DNA of 40,208 nucleotides from an uncultured Rivibacter sp. (lineage in GTDB: Bacteria > Pseudomonadota > Gammaproteobacteria > Burkholderiales > Burkholderiaceae): the NCBI GenBank assembly GCA_946480925.1, contig CAMLLU010000052.1:1-40208 (forward strand), in the 5' to 3' direction. Under the pieces are notes generated by a model that saw only the letters and a program-made list of their open reading frames with translations, did no database searches and had not been told where the DNA came from. Shown piece after piece: positions 1 to 7,779 of the stretch (positions are counted from its first letter, which is position 1; every line of letters begins with the position of its first letter). The translations under genes were made by a program, and so were the position numbers.

Positions 1-161
1 AGAAGGTGTGAATGAATTCGGCGTGACCGAGCAGGGCGTCAAAACCCGGCCAATCAAGGCGCAAAGCACAGCCGTAGCTCGGGCTACGGCGAGCATTTGC
101 AACGACGAGTGGGCGGGTTTTGGCGACCTGAGCGGACATGGCGGATTCGTTCACACCTTCT
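1..161. repeat. Structured inverted-repeat element, copy 1
   Basis: The outer arms 1-21 and 141-161 are reverse complements at 18 of 21 positions. A second inner pairing joins the bases around 37-52 with those around 113-127. In the middle is a perfect 8-bp hairpin (71-78 with 83-90, loop TCGG). The conserved core lies on the minus strand: positions 91-110 read CGTCGTTGCAAATGCTCGC in reverse complement, shared with the copies at 14408 and 30173. The right arm overlaps the first base of the stop codon of the DUF808 gene, so the element sits exactly at that gene's 3' end and may terminate its transcript. The window begins at the left arm, so the true left edge may lie outside. The element carries no ORF of its own. 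Confidence 0.8.
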
Positions 162-1069
162 CAGCGCTTGCCGAACAGCTTTTTCGCCAGGCTCACCACC
201 GCCAGGACCACGGCCCCGACCACCACGCCGAAGAGCGCCCCGCCCACCGGCTGCACCACCGCGCCCAGCACGGCGCCAGCACCGTGCTCCAGCCCTTCGA
301 GCCCATGGTGGACCGCCGGCAGGCCGTGCACCAGGATGCCGCCGCCCACGAGGAACATCGCGGCCGTGCCGGCGATCGACAGGCCCTTCATCAGGTAGGG
401 CGCGCCCTTCACGATGGCGTTGCCGATGCCGCGGGTCGCCGCACTGCCGCTGCGGCTCAGGTACAGGCCGAAGTCGTCGAGCTTCACGATGCCGGCCACG
501 AGGCCGTACACGCCGATGGTCATGAGCACCGCGATCCCGATCAGCACGCCCACCTGCGTGGCGAAGCTCGCGGTGGCCACCGCGCCGAGCGAGATGACGA
601 TGATCTCGGCCGACAGGATGAAGTCGGTGCGCACCGCGCCCTTGATCTTGTCCTTCTCCAGCGCCACCAGGTCGACCTGGGGGTTGGCCAGCGCCTGCGT
701 CAGCTCGGCATGGTGCGCATCGTCTTCGGCCTGGCTGTGCAGGAACTTGTGCGCCAGCTTCTCGACCCCTTCGAAACACAGGAAGGCGCCGCCGATCATC
801 AGCAACGGCGTGATGAGGGCCGGGGCGAACGCGCTGATGGCCAGCGCCGTCGGCACCAGGATGGCCTTGTTGACCGCGGAGCCCTTGGCCACCGCCCACA
901 CCACCGGCAGCTCGCGGTCGGCCGCCACGCCGGCCACCTGCTGCGCGTTGAGGGCGAGGTCGTCGCCCAGCACGCCGGCGGTCTTCTTGGCGGCGACCTT
1001 GGTCAGCAACGCCACGTCGTCGAGCATGGTGGCGATGTCGTCGAGCAGTGCAAGCAGGCTGGATGCCAT
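161..1069 (-). CDS. DUF808 family inner-membrane protein (YedI-like)
   Basis: The 302-residue product matches the DUF808 family by overall sequence, including the start MASSLLALLDDIATML, the VAADRELPVVWAVAKGS stretch and the AEIIVISLGAV helix. Several long hydrophobic segments indicate a multi-pass inner-membrane protein. Length is typical of E. coli YedI (about 305 residues), whose function is not established. The start at 1069 is favoured by a purine-rich ribosome site (GAGAGGGGAA) just upstream. The stop codon abuts the structured repeat at 1-161. The next gene upstream on the same strand is 300 bp away, so it is probably transcribed alone. Confidence 0.9.
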   Translation of the reverse strand: MASSLLALLDDIATMLDDVALLTKVAAKKTAGVLGDDLALNAQQVAGVAADRELPVVWAVAKGSAVNKAILVPTALAISAFAPALITPLLMIGGAFLCFEGVEKLAHKFLHSQAEDDAHHAELTQALANPQVDLVALEKDKIKGAVRTDFILSAEIIVISLGAVATASFATQVGVLIGIAVLMTIGVYGLVAGIVKLDDFGLYLSRSGSAATRGIGNAIVKGAPYLMKGLSIAGTAAMFLVGGGILVHGLPAVHHGLEGLEHGAGAVLGAVVQPVGGALFGVVVGAVVLAVVSLAKKLFGKR

Positions 1070-1171
1070 CGGAACGTTCCCCTCTCTTGTGTGTTGGCGT
1101 TGTACGAGGGCCAGCAGGCAGCATGCCGGTCCGGCCCCGGGGCGGCATGGTACCGGGCGCGCATGAACACT

Positions 1172-1201
1172 TGAACTGCTGGCCGGGGGCCAGGCAGTTC
1201 A
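1172..1201. terminator. Hairpin in the gap 1070-1371
   Basis: TGAACTGC-TGGCC pairs with GGCCA-GGCAGTTCA around a GGG loop, giving 13 bp with one bulged base. It lies between the 70-aa gene (stop at 1372) and DUF808 and has no T-run, so terminator function is only plausible. No gene is visible in the 302 bases from 1070 to 1371; this hairpin and the one at 1295-1320 are the only structures seen there. Confidence 0.4.
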
Positions 1202-1294
1202 GCTGGGCTTGGGGAGGGCCGGCAACACTTGCCGGAAGGTCGGCGGCTCAGGAATCTGCCGCATGAAGGAGGGGCGATCAGCTCTTCAGGCAAG

Positions 1295-1320
1295 ACCGGC
1301 GGCCACTGAGGCCCGCCGGT
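1295..1320 (-). terminator. Hairpin downstream of the 70-aa gene
   Basis: ACCGGCGG pairs perfectly with CCGCCGGT around a 10-base loop. It starts about 50 bases beyond the stop codon of the minus-strand gene ending at 1372, where a terminator is expected. There is no T-tract, so the assignment rests on position and stem strength. Confidence 0.4.
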
Positions 1321-1371
1321 GTGCCGGCAACAGGAGAGGTTGCGGATCGAAGCCGGACGGGAGGCTCGATT

Positions 1372-1584
1372 TCAGTGGACGCGCATCACGGCCGGGGTGG
1401 CGTATTCACGGCCCACCACCACGCGGGCGTACAGGTAGTTCGCGCGGGCTTTTTCGCTCAGCAGCTCGAAACGAACCTCGCCACGTTGGTCGCACGGAAA
1501 GGTCAGCGCGCGACCTTCGTTGAACAACGACTGGAAACGCAGTTCGAAGCGGGGTTGCAGTTCGTGCATCGCGGAAGTGTTCAT
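1372..1584 (-). CDS. Small conserved protein, 70 aa, function unknown
   Basis: A 70-residue protein starting MNTSAMHELQPRFELRFQ and ending in a segment containing YARVVVGREYATPAV. I recognise this as a short hypothetical protein common in Burkholderiales, but no function is known to me. The start is supported by AGGAGA seven bases upstream. It is soluble, with no signal peptide or membrane segment, and is rich in aromatic and charged residues. It is divergent from the DUF938 methyltransferase, with about 190 bp of relatively AT-rich sequence between them that probably holds both promoters. Two hairpins follow its stop codon, consistent with a single-gene transcript. Confidence 0.8.
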   Translation of the reverse strand: MNTSAMHELQPRFELRFQSLFNEGRALTFPCDQRGEVRFELLSEKARANYLYARVVVGREYATPAVMRVH

Positions 1585-1777
1585 GCTGATCTCCTGTTGC
1601 GAAACGGCTTGTCCTATGCCTCCAATTTAGAAGTACGGCCTCGGCGATTCACTGGATGCACACCGATGCGAAATGTCGGAACGCTGCTGGAGCATTTGTA
1701 GGAAACACGCTGACAAGACCGCGCACCGGCCACCCAGGCCAGCCCCCCCGCCGACAAGCACCGGCAAAATCTCACGC

Positions 1778-2398
1778 ATGGCCTCCACGGAAGACCTTCG
1801 CGCGCACAGCCCCGCGGCGGAACGCAACAAGCAGCCCATCCTCGACGTGCTGCGCCAGGTGCTGCCCGCACCAGGCGGCCACCTGCTCGAGATCGCCAGC
1901 GGCAGCGGCCAGCACGTGGCCCACTTCGCCGCCACGCTGCCTGCCTGGACGTGGTGGCCCAGCGACGCCAACCCCAAGGCGCTGACCTCCATCTCGGCAT
2001 GGGTGGCGCAAGCCGGCGCGGCCAACGTGCGCGAGCCGCTGTTGCTGGACGTGACTTCGCCCGAATGGCCGGTGCAGGCCCTGGACGCGATCTACTGCGC
2101 CAACATGCTGCACGCCTCGCCGTGGGCCACCTGCGGCGGGCTCATGCGCGGCGCGGCCCGCCACCTGCAGGCACACGGCCTGCTCGTCACCTATGGCCCC
2201 TACCTGGTGGACGACGCGCCCGCCGCTTCCAGCAATCTCGCTTTCGACGCCGACCTGCGCGAGCGCAACCCGGCCTGGGGCCTGCGCCGGCTGGCCGACG
2301 TGCAGGCCGAGGCGCTGAAGGCCGGGCTCACCCTCACCCGACGTTTCGGGATGCCGGCCAACAACCTGGTGCTGGTGTTCGGGCGCGTGCAGGCATGA
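1778..2398 (+). CDS. DUF938 SAM-dependent methyltransferase
   Basis: A 206-residue protein of the DUF938 family, predicted class I methyltransferases that use S-adenosylmethionine; the substrate is unknown. The N-terminal SPAAERNKQPILDVL segment is a family hallmark, and LEIASGSGQHVAHFA (near residue 32) is the glycine-rich SAM-binding motif I. The open frame extends upstream, but the ATG at 1778 gives the usual family length of about 200 residues and begins just before the conserved block. Its stop overlaps the start of the following ferredoxin gene (ATGA), so the two are probably translationally coupled. No strong ribosome site is visible at the chosen start. Confidence 0.85.
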   Translation: MASTEDLRAHSPAAERNKQPILDVLRQVLPAPGGHLLEIASGSGQHVAHFAATLPAWTWWPSDANPKALTSISAWVAQAGAANVREPLLLDVTSPEWPVQALDAIYCANMLHASPWATCGGLMRGAARHLQAHGLLVTYGPYLVDDAPAASSNLAFDADLRERNPAWGLRRLADVQAEALKAGLTLTRRFGMPANNLVLVFGRVQA

Positions 2399-2691
2399 CG
2401 GGCGAGACGACGTTCCCGGTGTGCATCGAGCCCGCCGGCCTGCGCTTCGAAGCACCGGCATCGACACCGCTGCTCAAAGCCGCCCTGGCCGCGGGCGTGC
2501 GGCTGCCCAGTTCATGCCGCAACGGCACCTGCCGCGCGTGCATGTGCCGGCTCACCAGCGGCCGCGTCGACTACAGCATCGAATGGCCCGGCCTGCTGGC
2601 CGAGGAAAAGCGCGAGGGCTGGATCCTGCCCTGCGTGGCGATGGCACGTTCGCCGCTGGTCATCGAGGCGCCGGCGGCAACGAGGGAGTGA
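2395..2691 (+). CDS. Plant-type 2Fe-2S ferredoxin
   Basis: A 98-residue small iron-sulfur protein. Cys41, Cys46, Cys49 and Cys80 form the C-x4-C-x2-C...C pattern that holds a plant-type 2Fe-2S cluster (SSCRNGTCRACMC, then ILPCVA). Such single-domain ferredoxins pass electrons to oxygenases or reductases, but the partner cannot be identified from the sequence. Its ATG overlaps the TGA of the DUF938 methyltransferase by three bases, which implies coupled translation and perhaps a shared pathway. An extra cysteine (Cys51) directly follows the cluster motif; its role is unknown. The next gene starts 6 bases after the stop, so the three genes look like one operon. Confidence 0.88.
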   Translation: MTGETTFPVCIEPAGLRFEAPASTPLLKAALAAGVRLPSSCRNGTCRACMCRLTSGRVDYSIEWPGLLAEEKREGWILPCVAMARSPLVIEAPAATRE

Positions 2692-2697
2692 ACCACC

Positions 2698-3333
2698 ATG
2701 AAAAAGCAGGGAACGATCATTCGCTGGGACGCTGCGCGCGGCTTTGGCTTCATCCGCAGCCCAGGAAGCACTGACGTCTTTCTGCACGTGCGCGACTTTC
2801 GCGATGCCGGCTCCCTGCCGCGCGAAGGGCTGCAAGTGGTGTTTGAAGAGATCCATGTTGGCGGCAAGGGACCACGAGCCATGGCCGTGCATGCGCTCGG
2901 CTCGCGCGCTGCTGCGCGCCCTGCCAGGCAGCGGGCCCGCCCGGCACGAACAAGCGCCAGCGTGAGCCGGCCAGCACCTCACGCCGGGGCAGCGTTGTTG
3001 CTGATGGGCGCGTACGCGGCCATGCTGGTATGGGGCGCGTGGAATCGCCATCTCGCCGTGCCGCTGGTGCTGGCCAGCCCTCTGCTGAGCGCCGTGACCT
3101 TCGTGATGTACTGGCACGACAAGCACGCCGCCCAGCGCGGCGCCTGGCGCACATCGGAAAGCACCCTGCATGCGCTGAGCCTGGCCGGTGGTTGGCCCGG
3201 CGCCTGGTTCGCACAGCAGTTGCTTCGCCACAAGTCCAGCAAGGCGGAGTTCCGCGGCGTGTACTGGGTTACCGTCACGCTGCATTGCGCCGCGCTGCTG
3301 GCGTGGCTGTGGCACACCGCGCAGCGCGGTTGA
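2698..3333 (+). CDS. Cold-shock domain fused to DUF1294 membrane domain
   Basis: A 211-residue two-part protein. Residues 1-65 are a cold-shock (OB-fold) nucleic-acid-binding domain with the RNP1-like GFGFI at 15-19 and RNP2-like DVFLHV near 26-31. A basic, Ala/Arg-rich linker (about 68-95) leads to a DUF1294 domain with hydrophobic segments near 100-120 and 122-138, the YWHDKHAA motif and a C-terminal helix. The fusion is known in proteobacteria; its role is unknown, though it would place an RNA- or DNA-binding domain at the inner face of the membrane. It follows the ferredoxin gene by 6 bases and has a GGGAGTG ribosome site. Confidence 0.88.
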   Translation: MKKQGTIIRWDAARGFGFIRSPGSTDVFLHVRDFRDAGSLPREGLQVVFEEIHVGGKGPRAMAVHALGSRAAARPARQRARPARTSASVSRPAPHAGAALLLMGAYAAMLVWGAWNRHLAVPLVLASPLLSAVTFVMYWHDKHAAQRGAWRTSESTLHALSLAGGWPGAWFAQQLLRHKSSKAEFRGVYWVTVTLHCAALLAWLWHTAQRG

Positions 3334-3346
3334 CCGCGACAGCCGC

Positions 3347-4315
3347 TCAGGCCGACTGCAACAGCTCGGCGTAGCGGGCCGCGTCCACGTTGCCGCCGCT
3401 CACCACAACGCCCACGCGCCGGCCTTCCACGGGCCGCAGCTTGTTCAGCAATGCCGCCGTGCCCAGGCAGCCGGTGGGCTCGACCACCAGCTTCAGGCGC
3501 TCGGCGAACAGGCGCATGGCCTGCACGAGCTGCGAGTCGCTCACCGTGAGCACGCCGCGCACCAGGCGCTGGATCACCGCGAAGGTCAACTCGCCCACCA
3601 GGTGGGTCTGCGCCGCGTCGGCAATGGTGCGCGGCACGTCGATGGACACGCGTTCGCCGTGCTGCAGCGACTGCTGCACGTCGTTGCCGGCCTCGGGCTC
3701 CACGCCCCACACCTCGCAGCGCGGGGCCAGGTGGTTGGCGGCCGTGGCGCAGCCGCTGATGAGTCCGCCGCCGCCGATGCCCACGAACAGCAGGTCCAGC
3801 GGGCCCACTTCCTCGATCAGCTCCTTGACGGCCGTGCCCTGCCCCGCCATCACGTGCGGGTGGTCGTAAGGCGGCACCACGGCCAGGCCGCGCTCGGCGG
3901 CGAGGTTGCGGCCGATCTGCTCGCGGTCTTCGGTGTAGCGGTCGTACAGCACCACTTCGGCACCGTAGCCGCAGGTGGCGGCCAGCTTGATGGGCGGGGC
4001 GTCCTTCGGCATCACGATGACGGCCGGCATGCCCAACAGCTGCGCGGCCAGCGCCACGGCCTGACCGTGGTTGCCTGAAGACCAGGCAATGGCGCCGCGC
4101 CGGCGCTGGTCGGCCGACAGCTGCGAGAGCGTGTTGTAGGCGCCGCGGAACTTGAACGCGCCCACGCGCTGCAGGTTCTCGCACTTGAAGAACACCTGCG
4201 CCTCCGTGAGCTCGTTGACATGGCGCGAGGTGAGAACCGGCGTGCGATGCGCCACGCCCTGCAGGCGCTGCGAGGCGGCTTCGATGTCGGGCCAGGCGAT
4301 GGGCAGGTCGGTCAT
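3347..4315 (-). CDS. PLP-dependent threonine/serine dehydratase family ammonia-lyase
   Basis: A 322-residue fold-type II PLP enzyme of the threonine dehydratase/serine racemase group. Lys55 in GAFKFRGA is the expected Schiff-base lysine, SSGNHGQA binds the cofactor, and the phosphate loop is GIGGGGLISG. There is no C-terminal regulatory ACT domain, so it is not a biosynthetic IlvA. The pattern CENLQRVGAFKFRGA resembles threo-3-hydroxyaspartate ammonia-lyases and serine racemases, so that activity is as likely as catabolic threonine dehydration. The start at 4315 is chosen over 4339 because GGAGA lies about ten bases before it. It is convergent with the DUF1294 gene, with stops 13 bases apart, and lies downstream of the DUF1415 gene. 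Confidence 0.87.
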   Translation of the reverse strand: MTDLPIAWPDIEAASQRLQGVAHRTPVLTSRHVNELTEAQVFFKCENLQRVGAFKFRGAYNTLSQLSADQRRRGAIAWSSGNHGQAVALAAQLLGMPAVIVMPKDAPPIKLAATCGYGAEVVLYDRYTEDREQIGRNLAAERGLAVVPPYDHPHVMAGQGTAVKELIEEVGPLDLLFVGIGGGGLISGCATAANHLAPRCEVWGVEPEAGNDVQQSLQHGERVSIDVPRTIADAAQTHLVGELTFAVIQRLVRGVLTVSDSQLVQAMRLFAERLKLVVEPTGCLGTAALLNKLRPVEGRRVGVVVSGGNVDAARYAELLQSA

Positions 4316-4399
4316 GCGGGGTTCTCCAAGGATTGGCACACGATAGAGCGCATTCGACCCCCTGAAACTGTGGTGCCCGCCGCTCTGATACAGCAGGGC

Positions 4400-4975
4400 T
4401 CAGCTGTTACCGGCGTCTTGCCTGCATTGGGCCTGCAGTGCGGCCCAGCCCTCGGCACCCAGCGCTTCGAGCGTGCGCATGTTGTTCTCGTAGATCGCCT
4501 CGGGTTCGGGGAAGGCGGCCACCGCGCGGTCGATGCTCTCTTCACGCAGCAGGTGCAGCGTGGGGTAAGGCGAGCGGTTGGTGGCGTTGGTCACGTCGCC
4601 CGGCCCGGTGCCGGCGAACTGGTAGTCGGGGTGAAAGCTCGCCACCTGCAGCACGCCTTCGTAGCCCAGTTCGGCCACCGCGGCATCGGCCACGCCGAGG
4701 AAGTCGTTGTAGTCGGCAAAGTCGGTGAGCGCGTGGGGGTGGATCAGCAGCGTGGTGTCCGCCACTGCCGGGTCGGCCCCGGCGAGAAGGCGCAGCTCGT
4801 CGTGCAGCGCGGCCAGCAGCGCTTCGGGCTCGCTCGTGTTGCACACCACGTAGCGCACCTGCTGCTTGGTGTGCACGGCCTTGGCGAAGGGGCACAGGTT
4901 CAGGCCGATCACGGCGCGCACCAGCCACGCGCGGGTTTCGGCGATCACCCGGTCATCGGCGTCTTGTGTGTTCAT
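4400..4975 (-). CDS. DUF1415 family protein
   Basis: A 191-residue soluble protein of the DUF1415 family, recognised by WLVRAVIGLNLCPFAKAV near the N-terminus, the FADYNDFL segment and the SPYPTLHLLREESI block. A conserved cysteine (LNLCPFA) and several histidines hint at an enzyme or metal site, but no function is established. The start is placed at MNTQDADD (4975), which gives the usual length; an in-frame upstream ATG at 5014 would add a non-conserved extension. The gene lies 84 bp upstream of the ammonia-lyase on the same strand and may share its transcript. It is divergent from the LysE gene across a 107-bp gap. Confidence 0.87.
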   Translation of the reverse strand: MNTQDADDRVIAETRAWLVRAVIGLNLCPFAKAVHTKQQVRYVVCNTSEPEALLAALHDELRLLAGADPAVADTTLLIHPHALTDFADYNDFLGVADAAVAELGYEGVLQVASFHPDYQFAGTGPGDVTNATNRSPYPTLHLLREESIDRAVAAFPEPEAIYENNMRTLEALGAEGWAALQAQCRQDAGNS

Positions 4976-5082
4976 GGCCGCAACTGTATGGCCCTCGGCA
5001 TTGACACAGTGCAACGCCGCTGTGGCTTCACGGTTGCGGCGCGTGCGGGGAAGCTGGCACTCTTCAACGACGCGGAGCCTGC

Positions 5083-5670
5083 ATGACCGAACTGCTGCCC
5101 CTGGCCACCTATTCGCTCGTGATGTCGAGCACGCCCGGCCCCAACAACATCCTGCTCACCACCTCGGGCGCCAACTTCGGCTACCGCCGCACGCTGCCTC
5201 ACATCCTGGGCATCGGCATTGGGCATGGCGTGCAGGTCTGGCTCACCTGCCTCGGGCTCGGCGCTCTGTTCGCACGTTACCCGCTGCTGCACACGGCCCT
5301 GCAGGCCGCAGGCGCTGCGTACCTCGTGTGGCTGGCGTGGAAGCTCACCGGCAGCGCCATGGGCCGCGCCGAGCTGCCTCGGCCGGTGAGCTTCTGGCAG
5401 GCGGCGGGCTTCCAGTTCGTGAACCCCAAGACCTGGGTCAAGTCGGTGACGGTGGCCTCGGTATTCCTGCCGCCGGGGCTCGGCACCGGCATGGCGGCGC
5501 TGGTGGCCATGGTCGTCACCGTGCTCATCAACTTCCCGTGCGTGTCGATGTGGGCGCTGTTCGGCGTGGCCATCCGCCGCCTGCTCACCGACCCGCGGCG
5601 CCAGCGCATCTTCAATGTCATCATGGCGGCCACTCTCGTGGCGCTGGCGCTGTTGCTGCTGGTGCGCTGA
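5083..5670 (+). CDS. LysE/RhtB family exporter
   Basis: A 195-residue integral membrane protein of the LysE family, which exports amino acids or small metabolites across the inner membrane. Evidence is the N-terminal TPGPNN motif (residues 17-22), the GxxxGxxxG-rich second helix, the NPKTWVK motif typical of the family, and about six hydrophobic segments. The substrate cannot be read from the sequence. The MocR-type regulator gene begins 12 bases after the stop on the same strand, so the pair is probably co-transcribed, and the regulator may control the exporter. Confidence 0.9.
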   Translation: MTELLPLATYSLVMSSTPGPNNILLTTSGANFGYRRTLPHILGIGIGHGVQVWLTCLGLGALFARYPLLHTALQAAGAAYLVWLAWKLTGSAMGRAELPRPVSFWQAAGFQFVNPKTWVKSVTVASVFLPPGLGTGMAALVAMVVTVLINFPCVSMWALFGVAIRRLLTDPRRQRIFNVIMAATLVALALLLLVR

Positions 5671-5682
5671 CCCAACCTCACG

Positions 5683-7128
5683 ATGTTTTCCCTCGACCGC
5701 GATTCGCCCGTGCCGCTGGCCGACCAGATCGAGGCCCGGCTGCGCGCGCTCATCGACGGCGGCCAGCTCTCGCCCGGCGCACGGCTGCCTTCCATCCGCA
5801 CGCTGGCCACGCAGCTGGGCGTGAGCCCCAACACGGTGGTCACCGCCTACGACCGGCTGGTGGCCGCCGCCCGCATCGACAGCCGCGGCACCGCGGGCTT
5901 CTTCGTCAGCGAAGCCGCGGCTTCCGAGCTGCCGGCGCCTTCGCTCATCGAGCCCGGTGACGAGCAGGAGCCGGTGTGGCTGGTGCAGCAGGCCAACACG
6001 CTGCGCCCCGACATGCTGCCGGCCAGCAGCGGCGCGCTGCCGCCCGCCTGGCTCGAAGACGCCGTGCCCGCCGCCGTGGTGCAGCGGGCGCTGGCGCGCA
6101 GCAACGGCGGCCTGGCCTCGCGCTGCCCGCCGCAAGGGCTGCCCGAGCTGCGCGAGCGGCTGGCCATGCTGATGCGCGGCCAGGGCCTCGCGGTCGATGC
6201 GAGCCGCGTGCTCACGGTCTACGGCAGCACGCATGCCATCGACCTCATCTGCCGCACCTTCCTGCAGCCGGGCGACGCCGTGCTGGTCGAAGACCCCGGC
6301 TACTTCCTGCTGTTCGACCGCCTGCGCCAGGCGGGCGTGCGCATGGTGTCCATCGCGCGCCGCATCGACGGGCCCGACGTCGATCAGATCGAGGCCGCCT
6401 GTCGCGAACACCGGCCGCGGCTGATGTTCCTGCAGAGCGTGCTGCACAACCCCACCGGCTGGAGCAGCAGCGCCGCCAGGCTGCACCGCCTGCTGGTGCT
6501 GGCCGAGCAGCACGGCTTCCTGATCGCCGAAGACGACGTGCACGGCCACTTCCACCCCGGCTCGCCCACGCGGGTGGCTCAGCTGGCCGAGCTGCGGCAC
6601 GTCATCTACTACTCGAGCTTCTGCAAGGCCTTGAGCCCGGGGCTTCGGCTGGGCTACATCGCCGCCGAACCCGCGCTGCTGAAGCCCTTGCTGCGCGAAA
6701 AGATCCATTCGGTGCTCACCACCGCAGCGCTCAACGAATACGTGCTGCTGGAACTGCTGACCGCCGGCCGCGTGCGCAAGCACCTCGACCGGCTGCAGCA
6801 GAAGCTCGCCGCGGCGCGCCGCGTCGCCACCAGGCAGCTGCGCCAGGCCGGCATCCTGCTCGAGCACCCGGCCGAGGGCGGCCTCTTCCTGTGGGGCTCG
6901 GTGCCGCAGGGCGTGGACGTGGACGAGCTCGTGAAAGACGCCTTCCGCAACGGCCTGCTGCTGTCGCGCGGCGCCACCTTCATGGCCGACGGCCGCGACG
7001 ACCCGCACGTGCGCTTCAACGTGGTGTTCAGCCAGCACGAGCGGCTGGCGGCCTACCTGCGGGAGCGGCTCGGCGCGCTGTCGACGGCACGCCAGGCGAT
7101 CGGGCGGGCGGCCTCGAAGGTGGGGTAG
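5683..7128 (+). CDS. MocR-family (GntR HTH plus aminotransferase fold) transcription regulator
   Basis: A 481-residue regulator with an N-terminal GntR winged helix (residues 1-75, including LPSIRTLATQLGVSPNTV) and a long C-terminal domain with the fold of class I PLP aminotransferases. The PLP-binding lysine is visible in SSFCKALSPGLRLGY, and HNPTGWS and EDDVHGHF match cofactor-pocket segments. In the family, PLP or an amino-acid-PLP adduct acts as the ligand (PdxR and GabR are examples). Its placement right after a LysE exporter suggests it senses an amine or amino acid whose export it governs; this is inference. A 24-bp-stem palindrome lies about 90 bases downstream. Confidence 0.9.
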   Translation: MFSLDRDSPVPLADQIEARLRALIDGGQLSPGARLPSIRTLATQLGVSPNTVVTAYDRLVAAARIDSRGTAGFFVSEAAASELPAPSLIEPGDEQEPVWLVQQANTLRPDMLPASSGALPPAWLEDAVPAAVVQRALARSNGGLASRCPPQGLPELRERLAMLMRGQGLAVDASRVLTVYGSTHAIDLICRTFLQPGDAVLVEDPGYFLLFDRLRQAGVRMVSIARRIDGPDVDQIEAACREHRPRLMFLQSVLHNPTGWSSSAARLHRLLVLAEQHGFLIAEDDVHGHFHPGSPTRVAQLAELRHVIYYSSFCKALSPGLRLGYIAAEPALLKPLLREKIHSVLTTAALNEYVLLELLTAGRVRKHLDRLQQKLAAARRVATRQLRQAGILLEHPAEGGLFLWGSVPQGVDVDELVKDAFRNGLLLSRGATFMADGRDDPHVRFNVVFSQHERLAAYLRERLGALSTARQAIGRAASKVG

Positions 7129-7220
7129 AGCCCACTTCATGGTCAGTCCTGGCAGGACGACCGCGGCCATTCGATACCTCGGGAGAGAACGTGCAGGGGT
7201 TGCCCAAGAGTTGCTGAATA

Positions 7221-7306
7221 CCTTCACCGCGGAGGCGCGGAGGACGCAGAGATTCGCGGAGAAATACGGGCCTTCTCTGCGGTCCTCCGCGCCTCCGCGG
7301 TGAAGG
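7221..7306. repeat. Long palindrome of the TTCACCGCRGAGG type, copy 1
   Basis: Arms 7221-7244 and 7283-7306 are perfect reverse complements over 24 bp. A further CGCAGAG/CTCTGCG pair continues after one bulged base, leaving a short central loop. The arm is built from repeated CGCGGAGG-like units of about 8-11 bases. A diverged relative lies at 39938-40028. It holds most of the structure in the 322-base gap 7129-7450, in which I see no gene. Similar palindromes are widespread between bacterial genes. Here it may end the MocR transcript or mark mRNA ends. Confidence 0.8.
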
Positions 7307-7450
7307 CTGTCGAGTCGCGTTTCCTGCGCCGGCGGTGCTCGGGCGTCGCCCGGGGCCGCAGGCCGCCCCCGGGTGTTCTTGCCACGTAACCCATCCGTCC
7401 CTACATTGCCTCCCCTTGTGCCGCCCCATCGCCGCGGCCGGAGAACGCCC

Positions 7451-7765
7451 ATGTATGGATTGATCGGCAAGTTCACCGCAGCACCCGGCCAGCGCGACGC
7501 GCTGGTCGCCATCCTGCTCAAGGGCATCGGCCGCATGCCCGGCTGCCTGAGCTACGTGGTGGCCCACGACACCGAAGACGCCGACGGCCTCTGGATCACC
7601 GAGGTGTGGGAAAGCGAGGCCGCGCATCGCGCGTCGCTCTCGCTGCCGGAGGTGAAGGAGGCCATCACCGCGGGCCGGCCGCTCATTGCCGGCATGTCGA
7701 ACTTCACTGCGACGCGGCCGGTGGGCGGCCACGGGCTGGCGCAACCGGCGGCGGCCGCTTCCTGA
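7451..7765 (+). CDS. Antibiotic biosynthesis monooxygenase (ABM) domain protein
   Basis: A 104-residue single-domain dimeric alpha-beta barrel protein of the ABM family. It starts MYGLIGKFTAAPGQRDALVA and contains MPGCLSYVVAHD and the WITEVWES segment that fits the family's core strands. Members act as cofactor-free quinol monooxygenases, haem-degrading enzymes or stress proteins, and the specific role here is unknown. The ATG at 7451 has GGAG eight bases upstream; the open frame extends further up without conservation. The acyltransferase-like gene starts 14 bases after the stop, so the two probably form an operon. Confidence 0.85.
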   Translation: MYGLIGKFTAAPGQRDALVAILLKGIGRMPGCLSYVVAHDTEDADGLWITEVWESEAAHRASLSLPEVKEAITAGRPLIAGMSNFTATRPVGGHGLAQPAAAAS

Positions 7766-7779
7766 CGGGCGCCGCCACG

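Noticed and set aside
4972..7536. An 854-codon open frame on the minus strand
   Set aside because: It is a shadow of LysE and the MocR regulator in high-GC DNA; the product is His/Gln/Arg-rich without any recognisable domain.
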